From: Blastopirellula marina
GTDB lineage: Bacteria > Planctomycetota > Planctomycetia > Pirellulales > Pirellulaceae
Length of the DNA stretch: 64,000 nt
NCBI RefSeq assembly: GCF_002967765.1
Contig: NZ_PUHY01000006.1
Coordinates: 186,001-250,000, forward strand
Direction: 5' to 3'
Positions 36,789-45,441 of this stretch are shown here, piece after piece (within the stretch, counting starts at the first letter, position 1; the number at the start of each line of letters is the position of its first letter). A program made the position numbers and the translations under genes. The notes below the pieces were generated by a model. It was given only the letters and a program-made list of their open reading frames with translations. It did not search any database and had not been told where the DNA came from.

Positions 36789-37187
36789 ATGAACGACCAC
36801 CACTCGATTCGCCTGAACGGGCCTTGGGAAATGATCACCGGTTTGCCGGACGAGCCACAGCGGGTGAAGCTGCCCAAAGGCTGGCCGGAGGTTATCTCCG
36901 CGTCGAAAGACGGCCCCGTCCTACTGCAACGATGGTTCCATCGCCCGACCGGTATCGATGATGGATCGCGGGTCGAACTTGTCTTGGTCGACATGCCTTT
37001 CTCGGGCAGTGTGTCGGTGAATGACACCAGCCTCGGCCAGTTCGCGGCGAACCAGCCGCATTCGTTGAGCGTCAGCGAGCACCTCACGCAGCGATGCTGC
37101 TTAACCCTTTCGGTGGAAAAACTGGCTGAGTTGGAAGACTCTATTCCGATTCCACAGATTTCGCTGGCGATTCATCCGGCGAACTGA
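36789..37187 (+). CDS. Hypothetical protein, beta-sandwich-like
   Basis: 132 residues. The start IRLNGPWEM followed by alternating beta strands (VLLQRWFHRP, VELVLVDMPFSGSVSVN) recalls the jelly-roll sugar-binding domain at the front of family 2 glycosidases, but no catalytic domain follows. There is no signal peptide. The ATG lies five bases after a terminator's T run and lacks a Shine-Dalgarno sequence, so expression may be low or come from read-through. Its last 47 bases overlap the end of the convergent antiporter gene. The coding character looks genuine, but the product is not certain. Confidence 0.55.
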   Translation: MNDHHSIRLNGPWEMITGLPDEPQRVKLPKGWPEVISASKDGPVLLQRWFHRPTGIDDGSRVELVLVDMPFSGSVSVNDTSLGQFAANQPHSLSVSEHLTQRCCLTLSVEKLAELEDSIPIPQISLAIHPAN

Positions 37188-39057
37188 CTTCTTCCGAATC
37201 GTCTGATGAATCGTGCTTTGCCGCAGCCTTAGGAGCTTCAGGGCGAGAATCTATCAAGGCGATAATCGTCTGCCCTGCTTTAGGGACGAAGCTGTCGTCC
37301 GCCGTAACAATCCGCAACCGGCTTTCCACCACCACAAAAAGCAGCGTGGCCGACTCGCCATGTGTTTGCTGGAAGTCATGGTAGGTGAATTCTTCCGTGA
37401 TCGTCGTCTTCTTGAACTGAGCCCCAGCGGTCACACGACGCGCGATCTTGTAGAAGTCGAGTCCATGCCCAAAGATCACTCGCCCGCGTAAATGGTCAGA
37501 AACCGATTGTCGCTTGCCTGAACCAGAGTCCCAAGGACTCAGCTGATAAACCTCTTTACGGCCGAAGAGGTGGGTAAATTCCATGCAGGCCAACGAATTG
37601 ACTTCGTCATTCGGCGTGGCCGCAAGGAGCCGCCCGACACCACCGAGGTTTAGCTCTTCACTGACAAAGTCCGACAAGATACTCGCACATTGGGCCGAAA
37701 GCCCCTGCATTCGAGCTGCGGTGATATTACGGAAGTTTGTATCGACCAGCACCACATGGAAGCCCGCGTTCTTAATTACCACGGCCAGTTCCCGAATCCA
37801 GCGGTCGGCCCCAGCAATCAGCACTCCCTGAGGCGAAGGACTGGAAAGTCCCAGCCAGCGAGCCGCCGGGGAAGCGGTAAGTCCGTAAAACGTCACCGTT
37901 CCAACAATGACCAAGAAGACGACTGGAACGACCAGATTGCCCTCTGGAATGCCGCCAATTTGTGTCAGCCCTAAGGCATCGGAATGATGTGAGAGCTCGA
38001 AGGAAAAGATCGAACCGACCGCAGCCGCCACGATACCACGAGGTGCCATGAAGCATAGAAACGTCTTTTCACGCCAATTTAAGCTGCTTCCAATCGTGGA
38101 AAGGAAGACCGAAGCGGGTCGAACGATCACAATCAAAACCACTACGAACAGCAAGCCACGCCATCCAACCTGCACCAGATTGTCGACCGGGACACGAGCC
38201 GCCAGCACGATGAACAAACACGAGATCAAGAGCACCCGCAGATTCTCTTTAAACTCGAAGATGTGCCGCACCGGAATCTGCTTCTGATTCGCCATCAACA
38301 AGCCCAGCACGGTGACCGTCAGTAGGCCTGACTCAGATTGAATGTAATTCGAAATCGCGAACACTGTCAGCAAAACCGCCAGGATGAAAGCGTTGTGCAA
38401 GAAGTCAGGCACCCAATAGCTTTTTAGCGAGAAAATCATCATATAGGCGGTTAGCCCGCCTAAGATCACACCGACCAAGACGGTCATCGCGATCGACCAG
38501 AGCGGTGTCACCCAAGTGGCACCTTCCCCCGTCTTCATGATGAACTCGAACACAAGAACGGCCAGCACAGCGCCAATGGGATCGATCACAATCCCTTCCC
38601 ACTTGGCTAACGAGCCGATTTTGCGGGCAGGGCGGATGTGACTTAACAGCGGTCCAACCACCGTCGGTCCGGTCACGACCACGATCGCCCCCACCACGGT
38701 CGCGATCGCCGGAGAAAAGCCAACCAAATAATGAGCCGCTAAAGACGCCAGGCCCCACACAATCAGGGCACCAATGGTAACCAGCCCACCCAGAGCTGGC
38801 CCGACTTCGCGCAGTTCATTAAAGCGCAGGCTCATGCCCCCTTCAAACAGGATGACGGCTACCGATAGCGAAACAATCGGAAAGAGAACCTTGATCCCAA
38901 TGATTTCATCGGGTCCTTGTGGCAACAGGCCCGCCAGAAACCCAAAGCCGAGTAGCAGTAGGATCGAAGGTAGATGGAGACGCCAAGCCAGCCATTGGGC
39001 AGTTATCCCCAAGGCCAAGATCCCGGCAAAGTAAATCAGGTAGAGGTTCTCTTCCAC
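37141..39057 (-). CDS. CPA1-type cation:proton antiporter with RCK (TrkA-N) domain
   Basis: 638 residues. Twelve or so helices (about 1-400) form a NhaP/CPA1 antiporter core, with segments such as FEGGMSLRFNELREVG and VVTGPTVVGPLLSHIRPARKIG. A Rossmann-like TrkA-N domain (about 410-530, GVLIAGADRWIRELAV) and a TrkA-C-like region follow, which usually bind nucleotides and gate the transporter. It probably exchanges Na+ or K+ for protons at the inner membrane. The C-terminal tail is acidic and Ser-rich. Its 3' end overlaps the convergent small gene by 47 bases. No Shine-Dalgarno sequence is obvious. Confidence 0.9.
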   Translation of the reverse strand: MEENLYLIYFAGILALGITAQWLAWRLHLPSILLLLGFGFLAGLLPQGPDEIIGIKVLFPIVSLSVAVILFEGGMSLRFNELREVGPALGGLVTIGALIVWGLASLAAHYLVGFSPAIATVVGAIVVVTGPTVVGPLLSHIRPARKIGSLAKWEGIVIDPIGAVLAVLVFEFIMKTGEGATWVTPLWSIAMTVLVGVILGGLTAYMMIFSLKSYWVPDFLHNAFILAVLLTVFAISNYIQSESGLLTVTVLGLLMANQKQIPVRHIFEFKENLRVLLISCLFIVLAARVPVDNLVQVGWRGLLFVVVLIVIVRPASVFLSTIGSSLNWREKTFLCFMAPRGIVAAAVGSIFSFELSHHSDALGLTQIGGIPEGNLVVPVVFLVIVGTVTFYGLTASPAARWLGLSSPSPQGVLIAGADRWIRELAVVIKNAGFHVVLVDTNFRNITAARMQGLSAQCASILSDFVSEELNLGGVGRLLAATPNDEVNSLACMEFTHLFGRKEVYQLSPWDSGSGKRQSVSDHLRGRVIFGHGLDFYKIARRVTAGAQFKKTTITEEFTYHDFQQTHGESATLLFVVVESRLRIVTADDSFVPKAGQTIIALIDSRPEAPKAAAKHDSSDDSEEVSSPDESPAKSVESE

Positions 39058-39243
39058 GACATGCGTCTCCCGACCGCCGGTGCAATAAGGGCACCGACAT
39101 CCCTACGGACCATTAACCTACCTTACCCTCACTCAAGAGCAAACCCCGCAGATCTTCCCAAACCCTAATGATTTCCTTAGGTTAGAGAGTTACGCCTATT
39201 GCCCCGCTAAGGTCCTTCCATTTCTCGCCAGGAACTTCGTCAA

Positions 39244-40467
39244 ATGCCGTTTAATCCCTGCCAACCTAACTGGAAGTCACTCGTTGTGGCTTTTTCCCTG
39301 GTCGTTTTCTCGGCCGCGTCGCTGGCGAGTGCTGCTTATGGGCAGGAAACTCCCGGACTTTCCTCCGAGGAAATCGAAGATGGTTGGATCTCGCTGTTCG
39401 ACGGCAAGTCGCTGTTCGGCTGGCGAGCAATGACCAAAACCGACTGGAAAGTCGTTGATGGTACGATCGAAGTCACCTCCGGTGAGATAGGTTTGCTCTC
39501 CACGACGACCCAGTTCGCCGACTACTTGTTTCGCGTTGATTTCCAAGCAGAAGAAAACACCAACAGTGGCATCTTCCTCCGTACTTCCCCCAACCCCAAG
39601 AGCCCAACGTACGACTGCTACGAACTGAACATCGCACCTCCCTCAAACGCCTTTCCGACCGGTAGCTTGGTCGGACGCGAAAAGGCAACGCCTGATTGCA
39701 AGCCGGGCGAGTGGCATACGTTTGAAGTCCGCTGCCAAGGCCCCGTGATGGAAGTCAAGCTTGACGGCGAGGTGGTCTCGACCCTCGACGACAAGGACTA
39801 CCTGGGAAAAGGATTTATTGGCTTGCAGCACAACGGAGGCAAGGTCCAATTCAAAAACATTTGCCTGAAACCACTCGGCCTCAAATCAATCTTCAACGGC
39901 AAGGATCTTTCCGGCTGGAAGACTTACCCTGAAATGGACACGCAATTCACGGTGACAGAAGAGGGTGCGATCCATGCGAAGAACGGTCCTGGCCAACTCG
40001 AAACGGAACAAGCCTACGCCGACTTTGTCCTACAAATGGAAGCGAAAACCAACGCTGAGAACCTAAACTCTGGACTTTTCTTCCGCTGCATCCCTGGCGA
40101 TAAGATGATGGGTTACGAAAGCCAGATCCACAACGGCATTGAAGCAGAAGACCCAACCAAGCCACTTGATTCCGGCACCGGCGCGATCTTCCGCCGGACA
40201 ACCGCCCGACGTGTGGTCAGCAAAGACAACGAGTGGCTGATTAAGACCTTGATCGTCGAGGGTGCCCATATCTCGGTTTGGGTGAACGGCTACCAGGTCA
40301 CCGATTGGACCGACCAACGAAAGCAAGATGAAAACCCGCGACGTGGTTTACGCCTGGAAGCTGGGACCATCATGCTGCAAGGGCACGATCCCACTACGGA
40401 CGTTTCATTTCGCGGGTTTGAGATTCAGGAGCTGCCAGGGCGTTGGCCCGTTCAGCGAACTCCGTAA
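39244..40467 (+). CDS. Tandem DUF1080 (3-keto-disaccharide hydrolase) protein
   Basis: 407 residues with a signal peptide (core LVVAFSLVVFSAASLASAAYGQ). Two DUF1080 concanavalin-like domains follow: one at about 42-215 with ISLFDGKSLFGWRAM and FLRTSPNPKSPTYDCYELN, and one at about 218-395 with IFNGKDLSGWKTY and LFFRCIPGDKMMGYESQIHN. Members of this group act as 3-keto-glycoside hydrolases or lyases, and planctomycetes carry many copies. It is probably periplasmic or surface-located. AGGAA lies eight bases before the ATG. It converges with ispH, ten bases apart. Confidence 0.9.
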   Translation: MPFNPCQPNWKSLVVAFSLVVFSAASLASAAYGQETPGLSSEEIEDGWISLFDGKSLFGWRAMTKTDWKVVDGTIEVTSGEIGLLSTTTQFADYLFRVDFQAEENTNSGIFLRTSPNPKSPTYDCYELNIAPPSNAFPTGSLVGREKATPDCKPGEWHTFEVRCQGPVMEVKLDGEVVSTLDDKDYLGKGFIGLQHNGGKVQFKNICLKPLGLKSIFNGKDLSGWKTYPEMDTQFTVTEEGAIHAKNGPGQLETEQAYADFVLQMEAKTNAENLNSGLFFRCIPGDKMMGYESQIHNGIEAEDPTKPLDSGTGAIFRRTTARRVVSKDNEWLIKTLIVEGAHISVWVNGYQVTDWTDQRKQDENPRRGLRLEAGTIMLQGHDPTTDVSFRGFEIQELPGRWPVQRTP

Positions 40468-40477
40468 CGGAGATCGC

Positions 40478-41416
40478 TTAGGTGATGCTAACCAATTTCC
40501 GCAGCTCTTTCGGAAGAGGAAAATGGACTTCCTCTTCCCGGATCGAGCGAGCTTCGATGGTAGCATCGAAACGTTCGACCAGGTAATCGAGACATTCTTG
40601 CACGACATCCTCTGGAGCACTCGCTCCGGCGGTGACGAGCACTGCTTCGACTCCGTCGAACCACTCCGCCTGGATATCTTTCGCTCCGTCAACCAAGTAG
40701 CCAGGAGTTCCAGACTCTTTAGCCAGTTCCTTCAAGCGTTGGCTGTTAGAACTATTTTGGCTACCGAGAACCAACACCAGTTGTACCTCGTTGCCGAGAA
40801 TGCGAACCGCTTCCTGGCGATTTTGAGTTGCGTAACAGATGTCGGCTTTCGGGGGACCTTTGATCTCCGGAAAGCGACCTTTCAGTCGATTGATGATCCG
40901 CGTGGCATCATCCACCGAAAGGGTGGTTTGTGTGAGGTAAGCCAACTTATCGGGCTCGGCGATTTCAAGTTTGTCGACGTCCTCTTCCGTCTCGACGAGG
41001 ACGATCGCTTCAGGAGCCTCACCCATCGTGCCGATCACTTCGTCATGACCTTCATGACCGATCAGACAGATTGTGTAGCCCAGTTTCGCGAACTTGATCG
41101 CTTCTAGGTGGACTTTTGTTACCAGCGGGCAAGTCGCGTCGATAGCCGTTAGATCGCGAGCTTTCGCCGCCTGACGGATTTCTGGTGACACGCCATGAGC
41201 GCTGAAAAGGAGCATCGACTTGGGAGGAACCTCCTGCAAATCGTCCACAAACACCGCTCCCTTCTTTTTGAAGGTCTCGACGACATATTTATTGTGGACA
41301 ATCTCGTGATAGACGTAGACCGGGGCCCCGAACGACTTTAAGGTCAGATCCAGGCACTCGATCGCCATGTTAACACCGGCGCAGAACCCGCGCGGGCTTG
41401 CTAGAATCACTTTCAT
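40478..41416 (-). CDS. ispH: 4-hydroxy-3-methylbut-2-enyl diphosphate reductase
   Basis: 312 residues. The three iron-sulfur cysteines are Cys12 (RGFCAGV), Cys96 (DATCPLVTKVH) and Cys194 (DICYATQNRQEAV), all conserved. It makes isopentenyl and dimethylallyl diphosphate in the last step of the MEP pathway. GGGAGG precedes the ATG by about eleven bases. It is divergent from the hpnCDE squalene operon with a gap of about 190 bases, placing the precursor enzyme next to its consumers. Confidence 0.96.
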   Translation of the reverse strand: MKVILASPRGFCAGVNMAIECLDLTLKSFGAPVYVYHEIVHNKYVVETFKKKGAVFVDDLQEVPPKSMLLFSAHGVSPEIRQAAKARDLTAIDATCPLVTKVHLEAIKFAKLGYTICLIGHEGHDEVIGTMGEAPEAIVLVETEEDVDKLEIAEPDKLAYLTQTTLSVDDATRIINRLKGRFPEIKGPPKADICYATQNRQEAVRILGNEVQLVLVLGSQNSSNSQRLKELAKESGTPGYLVDGAKDIQAEWFDGVEAVLVTAGASAPEDVVQECLDYLVERFDATIEARSIREEEVHFPLPKELRKLVSIT

Positions 41417-41608
41417 TGGGTTGGAAACCTCCCTCTATGCTCTGTATCTTACCGCAACGCCTGAGCAGGGCATAGAGCAGCGTTCGCTCCCCTTAACATG
41501 AAGTTCACCAGGTAATCGGACTTTCCCTCGGCCCGAAATTCCGCACAATTTCCAGTTTACAATTTCCTTTGCCGTCGTAACCGTAAACCAACCTTTTCGG
41601 ATAACGCG

Positions 41609-42556
41609 TTGACACCTTTCCAATATCAACTGGCAAACTACGGCCCGAAAGCCAGTTGGCAAACTCCGAGCACGAGCGACGCGTACGCGTATTGCCAAGA
41701 TTTGACGGCAGCGACCTACGAGAACTTTTCGGTCATCAGTTGGTTTCTGCCAACCGAACTTCACCCCCATTTTGCCGCCATCTATTCTTATTGCCGCTGG
41801 GCAGACAATTTAGCGGATGAAGCGTCGAGCGATGCGGAAGGGCTCACATTGCTAGCGTGGTGGGAAGAACAGCTCGAATCATGCTTCCAGCAAGATGCAC
41901 ATCACCCGGTGTTCGTCGCTCTGAAACGAACCATCCACGAATTCAAAATTCCCATCACGCCGCTACGTAATCTGCTGATTGCTTTTCGTCAGGATCAAAC
42001 GAAGAAACGCTATGCAAATTATCGCGAACTCCTGGCTTATTGCCGAAACTCGGCCGACCCGGTGGGACGGCTAGTTCTGTACCTGGGACGCTGCTACTCG
42101 CCCGATGCGGTGGTTTACTCCGATCGTGTTTCGACCGGGTTGCAACTGGCAAATTTCTGGCAAGACGTCCGACGTGATTACAACATGGGGCGCGTCTACA
42201 TTCCAGCAGAAGATTTCCAACAGTTTGGACTCTCGGTCGACGACATGCCGAAGTGTGCTCAGGAAGAAGCCTTTCGTGAATTGATCAAGTATGAAGTTCG
42301 CCGAGCGCAGCAGCTGCTTGAAGCAGGCGAACCGGTCGTCGATTACTTCCCCTCCAAATTGAAGGTCGATGTGGCGTTGTTTGTGCGGGGCGGACAAACC
42401 ATTTTGCAGCAGATCCGTCACCAAAACTACGATACCTGGCAGCGACGCCCGAAGGTCAGTAAACGCGTCAAGATGGGCCTCTTAATGAAGGCGTGGTGGG
42501 AAATCCACGTGCGAGGAAAGAAGTTTGGCTTGGATTATCACGAGGTCGTTGCATGA
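41609..42556 (+). CDS. hpnC: Squalene synthase HpnC (hydroxysqualene/presqualene route)
   Basis: 315 residues of the trans-isoprenyl diphosphate synthase (squalene/phytoene synthase) fold. The two Asp-rich motifs are YCRWADNLADE (about 64-74) and DVRRDYNMGRVYIPAEDF. In the three-enzyme route HpnD makes presqualene diphosphate and HpnC converts it to hydroxysqualene. The start is TTG (41609), because no upstream ATG is in frame. The stop overlaps the ATG of hpnD (ATGA). HpnC and HpnD look alike, so the split of names follows gene order and length and is less certain than the pathway. Confidence 0.9.
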   Translation: MTPFQYQLANYGPKASWQTPSTSDAYAYCQDLTAATYENFSVISWFLPTELHPHFAAIYSYCRWADNLADEASSDAEGLTLLAWWEEQLESCFQQDAHHPVFVALKRTIHEFKIPITPLRNLLIAFRQDQTKKRYANYRELLAYCRNSADPVGRLVLYLGRCYSPDAVVYSDRVSTGLQLANFWQDVRRDYNMGRVYIPAEDFQQFGLSVDDMPKCAQEEAFRELIKYEVRRAQQLLEAGEPVVDYFPSKLKVDVALFVRGGQTILQQIRHQNYDTWQRRPKVSKRVKMGLLMKAWWEIHVRGKKFGLDYHEVVA

Positions 42557-43449
42557 CCGATCGCCTCACTGAGAGCTATGCCGAGTGTCGCCGACTCTCA
42601 CGCCAATCAGGATCAAACTTCCTCTTGTCATTCTGGTTTCTTCCGCCGGAGAAGCGTCAAGCAATGTTCGCTTTGTATGCCTTCTTTCGTCACACCGACG
42701 ACCTGGCCGACGCTGAGGGGACCGATCAGGCCACCGATTTGCAGCAGTGGCGAGAGAAGTTTCACGCCGCCCTCGCCGACGACTATCGCGACGTCCGCTT
42801 GCCTGCTTTGGTCGACACGATTCGCCGATACCAGATTCCTGAGCAATACTTTTTAGAGTCTATCGCCGGTGTCGAAAGCGATTTGACTCGCACACGCTTC
42901 GCCGAATTCGCCCAGCTCGAGCATTACTGCTACCAAGTTGCCTCAGCGATTGGGTTGAGCTGCCTGCCCGTGTGGGGTATTCGCCCTGACTTCGATCGTG
43001 ATTCAGCAATTGCCGCTGGGGTTGCTTTCCAATTAACAAATATTCTTCGCGACATACACGAAGATGGCCAACGGGGACGAATCTATCTACCGCAGGAAGA
43101 CTTGGCGAGATTCAACGTTGCTGAAGCGTCGTTGCTCGTGGGCGAAGCGAGCGAAGGCTTTGAAGCATTGATTTATTACGAAATCGAGCGTGTTCAGCGA
43201 CTCTTCGATCGAGCTCAAGCACTGCGTGACGATCTCTACTCGGATGGACGGCGAATTTACGATGCAATGACGCAGACGTACTACGACTTGCTGCAGCAAA
43301 TCTCGCGCGATCCGCAAGCCGTGCTGCAGCGTAGGATTCAGGTCGGTTCGTGGCGTAAGGTAAAATTATTGGCCTCGTTAGCACTCTCTCAGATTCCGTT
43401 TCGCTCGCGGAGCCCAATCGCCATGGAGGCCGCCAGTGAACGCCCATGA
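42553..43449 (+). CDS. hpnD: Presqualene diphosphate synthase HpnD
   Basis: 298 residues. Asp-rich motifs FFRHTDDLADAEG (about 47-59) and ILRDIHEDGQRGRIYLP match head-to-head prenyl synthases. It joins two farnesyl diphosphates into presqualene diphosphate. The ATG at 42553 overlaps the hpnC stop; a longer frame starting at 42493 would overlap hpnC by more and adds a non-family stretch. It overlaps hpnE by 14 bases. The final residues are Ser/Arg-rich. Confidence 0.92.
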   Translation: MTDRLTESYAECRRLSRQSGSNFLLSFWFLPPEKRQAMFALYAFFRHTDDLADAEGTDQATDLQQWREKFHAALADDYRDVRLPALVDTIRRYQIPEQYFLESIAGVESDLTRTRFAEFAQLEHYCYQVASAIGLSCLPVWGIRPDFDRDSAIAAGVAFQLTNILRDIHEDGQRGRIYLPQEDLARFNVAEASLLVGEASEGFEALIYYEIERVQRLFDRAQALRDDLYSDGRRIYDAMTQTYYDLLQQISRDPQAVLQRRIQVGSWRKVKLLASLALSQIPFRSRSPIAMEAASERP

Positions 43450-44872
43450 GATGCGCGGGCAACGTGTCGCCATCGTTGGTGGCGGCCTGGCAGGGCTTGC
43501 CGCTGCCGAGGCGCTCTCGCGATTTCCATTCGAAGTGCATGTTTTCGAGGCGAAACGTTCCCTAGGAGGTCGCGCAGGAGCGTTTCGTGAACCAGACCGT
43601 CCTTCCTTGATCGATCGCTGCCAGCACGTGGCGATGGGATGCTGCACGAACTTTCTTGGCCTTTGCCGCCGGCTCGATTTAAAGAGTTCCTTCCGTCGCG
43701 ATACGAAACTCCACTTTATCGACGGCGAAGGGAAAATCCATCCTTTCGCGTCCAGTTCCTGGCTGCCAGCTCCGCTGCACTTGGCCGGGGCATTTCAGCG
43801 ACAACATTACCTTTCCAAAGAAGATCATCAACGCATTCGCAACGCTCTCTGGGAAATGGCCCCGCCGGCCGCCGCTCAGAAATACGCTGGCTGGAAGATG
43901 CGGGACTGGCTGCTCGATAAGCAACAGTCGGAAACGGCGATTTCTCGTTTCTGGGAGATCGTACTCGTCAGTGCGCTGGGAGCTCCGCTGAGCGAGGTTT
44001 CGTTCACGGCAGCCCGCAAGGTGTTCGTCGATGGCTTTTTGCGTAATCGCCAGGCCCACCAGGTTTACGTTCCGACGAGCCCACTACAAGATATCTTCGA
44101 CGTACAAGCCGCCCAGCGACTAGGCGAAAAAGGAGTTCACTTCCACCGCCAGTCGCCTGTCCGGCAAGTCGCTTATTTCAACTCGCGATTTAATGTCCGT
44201 TATGGGCATGGCGAGGAAGGCACCTTCGAGAACTTCATCGCGGCGATTCCATGGCATCAATCCCCCAAGATATTCTCACCAATCTTGAAGAACTTGATGC
44301 CGAAGCTCAACAACGTGGACGAGATCATGTCGTCCCCGATCTCAAGCGTGCACCTGTGGCTCGATCGTCCGCTGACCAAGTTGCCTCATGCCGTGCTGTT
44401 AGATCGAACGAGTCAGTGGGTTTTCAATCACGGTTCACGGCAACTGCGTGACACAACGTGCTATTACTACCAGGTCGTTATCAGTGCCTCGCAAGCATTA
44501 GCCGGCATGAAGCACGAGGACTTGGCTCGCCAGGTTCTTGCCGAACTCGTGAATGCGTTCGGTGCTGAACATGCCCCCTACATGCTCGACCAACAAGTAG
44601 TTACCGAGAAGCAAGCCGTCTTTGCAGCGACTCCTGAAATCGAAAGCTTGCGTCCTAACCAAGGGACGATTCTTCCTGGCTTGGCCTTGGCCGGCGATTG
44701 GACCAAGACAGGTTGGCCGTCGACCATGGAAGGAGCTGTCCGCAGTGGATACCTCGCCGCTGAAGCGATTTTAAGAAAGTACGGGCATCACGAACCCGTG
44801 GGAGACCCCGACTTACCAGTGGCATGGATCTCGCAACTCTTGTGGGGCCTCGGAAAAGAAGATACTCCTTAG
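43436..44872 (+). CDS. hpnE: Hydroxysqualene dehydroxylase HpnE
   Basis: 478 residues of the FAD-dependent amine-oxidase/phytoene-desaturase fold. The FAD dinucleotide motif GGGLAGLAAAEAL is near residue 17, SLGGRAGAF follows, and the C-terminal FAD contact is ALAGDWTKTGWPSTMEGAV. It reduces hydroxysqualene to squalene in the last step of the HpnCDE route. GTG at 43436 has GGAGG six bases before it and is preferred to the ATG at 43451. It overlaps the end of hpnD by 14 bases, so the three genes form one coupled operon. Confidence 0.93.
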   Translation: MNAHEMRGQRVAIVGGGLAGLAAAEALSRFPFEVHVFEAKRSLGGRAGAFREPDRPSLIDRCQHVAMGCCTNFLGLCRRLDLKSSFRRDTKLHFIDGEGKIHPFASSSWLPAPLHLAGAFQRQHYLSKEDHQRIRNALWEMAPPAAAQKYAGWKMRDWLLDKQQSETAISRFWEIVLVSALGAPLSEVSFTAARKVFVDGFLRNRQAHQVYVPTSPLQDIFDVQAAQRLGEKGVHFHRQSPVRQVAYFNSRFNVRYGHGEEGTFENFIAAIPWHQSPKIFSPILKNLMPKLNNVDEIMSSPISSVHLWLDRPLTKLPHAVLLDRTSQWVFNHGSRQLRDTTCYYYQVVISASQALAGMKHEDLARQVLAELVNAFGAEHAPYMLDQQVVTEKQAVFAATPEIESLRPNQGTILPGLALAGDWTKTGWPSTMEGAVRSGYLAAEAILRKYGHHEPVGDPDLPVAWISQLLWGLGKEDTP

Positions 44873-44945
44873 CAGTTACGTGCACGAGATTCCTGCGGTT
44901 TTCTATTCCTGCGTCAAAATCCCCAGGACTATGGAGAGAACCGTC

Positions 44946-45341
44946 ATGCAAGCCATCCGCTTTTTTCTAGCCTTCGTCGGGCTTTGCTATCTTACGCTCG
45001 GCGTTTGGTGTGCCGCAGCTCCGTCGCAAACATCAAATTCGGTGGGCTTCGACCTTCAAAAAGGAAGCGGGCAATCTGAGTTCTTCACAGTCTACGGGGG
45101 TGTTGAGTTTGCCTGGGGTCTGATCTTTTTGATGCCGTTGCTATGGGGCGAATTCTCAAAACCCCTGTTGATTGCGTGCGTGCTGATTCATGGAATGTCG
45201 GTCGTCTTCCGCGCGATCAGTTTGTTCCTATTTACAGGCATGGGAACGACGACTTACGTGTTGGCGGGCGTCGAATGGGCGATCTTCCTAATTTCCGCTG
45301 GACTGCTGGCATACATGGGAACACTGCGTGAAGCTACCTGA
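44946..45341 (+). CDS. DUF4345-like four-helix membrane protein
   Basis: 131 residues with about four hydrophobic helices: FFLAFVGLCYLTLGVWCAAAP, FTVYGGVEFAWGLIFLMPLL, LLIACVLIHGMSVVFRAISL and YVLAGVEWAIFLISAGLLAYM. The layout fits DUF4345. The ATG at 44946 has GGAGAG seven bases before it; an earlier ATG (44880) only adds a polar extension. It follows hpnE by about 70 bases on the same strand and may be in the same unit, though no role in squalene formation is known. Confidence 0.72.
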   Translation: MQAIRFFLAFVGLCYLTLGVWCAAAPSQTSNSVGFDLQKGSGQSEFFTVYGGVEFAWGLIFLMPLLWGEFSKPLLIACVLIHGMSVVFRAISLFLFTGMGTTTYVLAGVEWAIFLISAGLLAYMGTLREAT

Positions 45342-45441
45342 TGGCTTTTAACGAATCAGGTAGACATTGTTATCCTCCGCTAGAGAACTCAGTTAAGGCT
45401 ATTTCTTCCCTTCGCATCCACATCAGCCAAGCGTCGATTAA

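Noticed and set aside
40328-41107. 259-codon open frame opposite ispH and the end of the DUF1080 gene
   Set aside because: Antisense to a protein with all three conserved cysteines; the product has no recognisable features.
41609-41614. TTGACA as a -35 box upstream of hpnC
   Set aside because: The hexamer is the TTG start codon and the next codon of hpnC; a similar TTGACA occurs at the start of the ECF sigma gene (3555). No matching -10 follows at the right distance.
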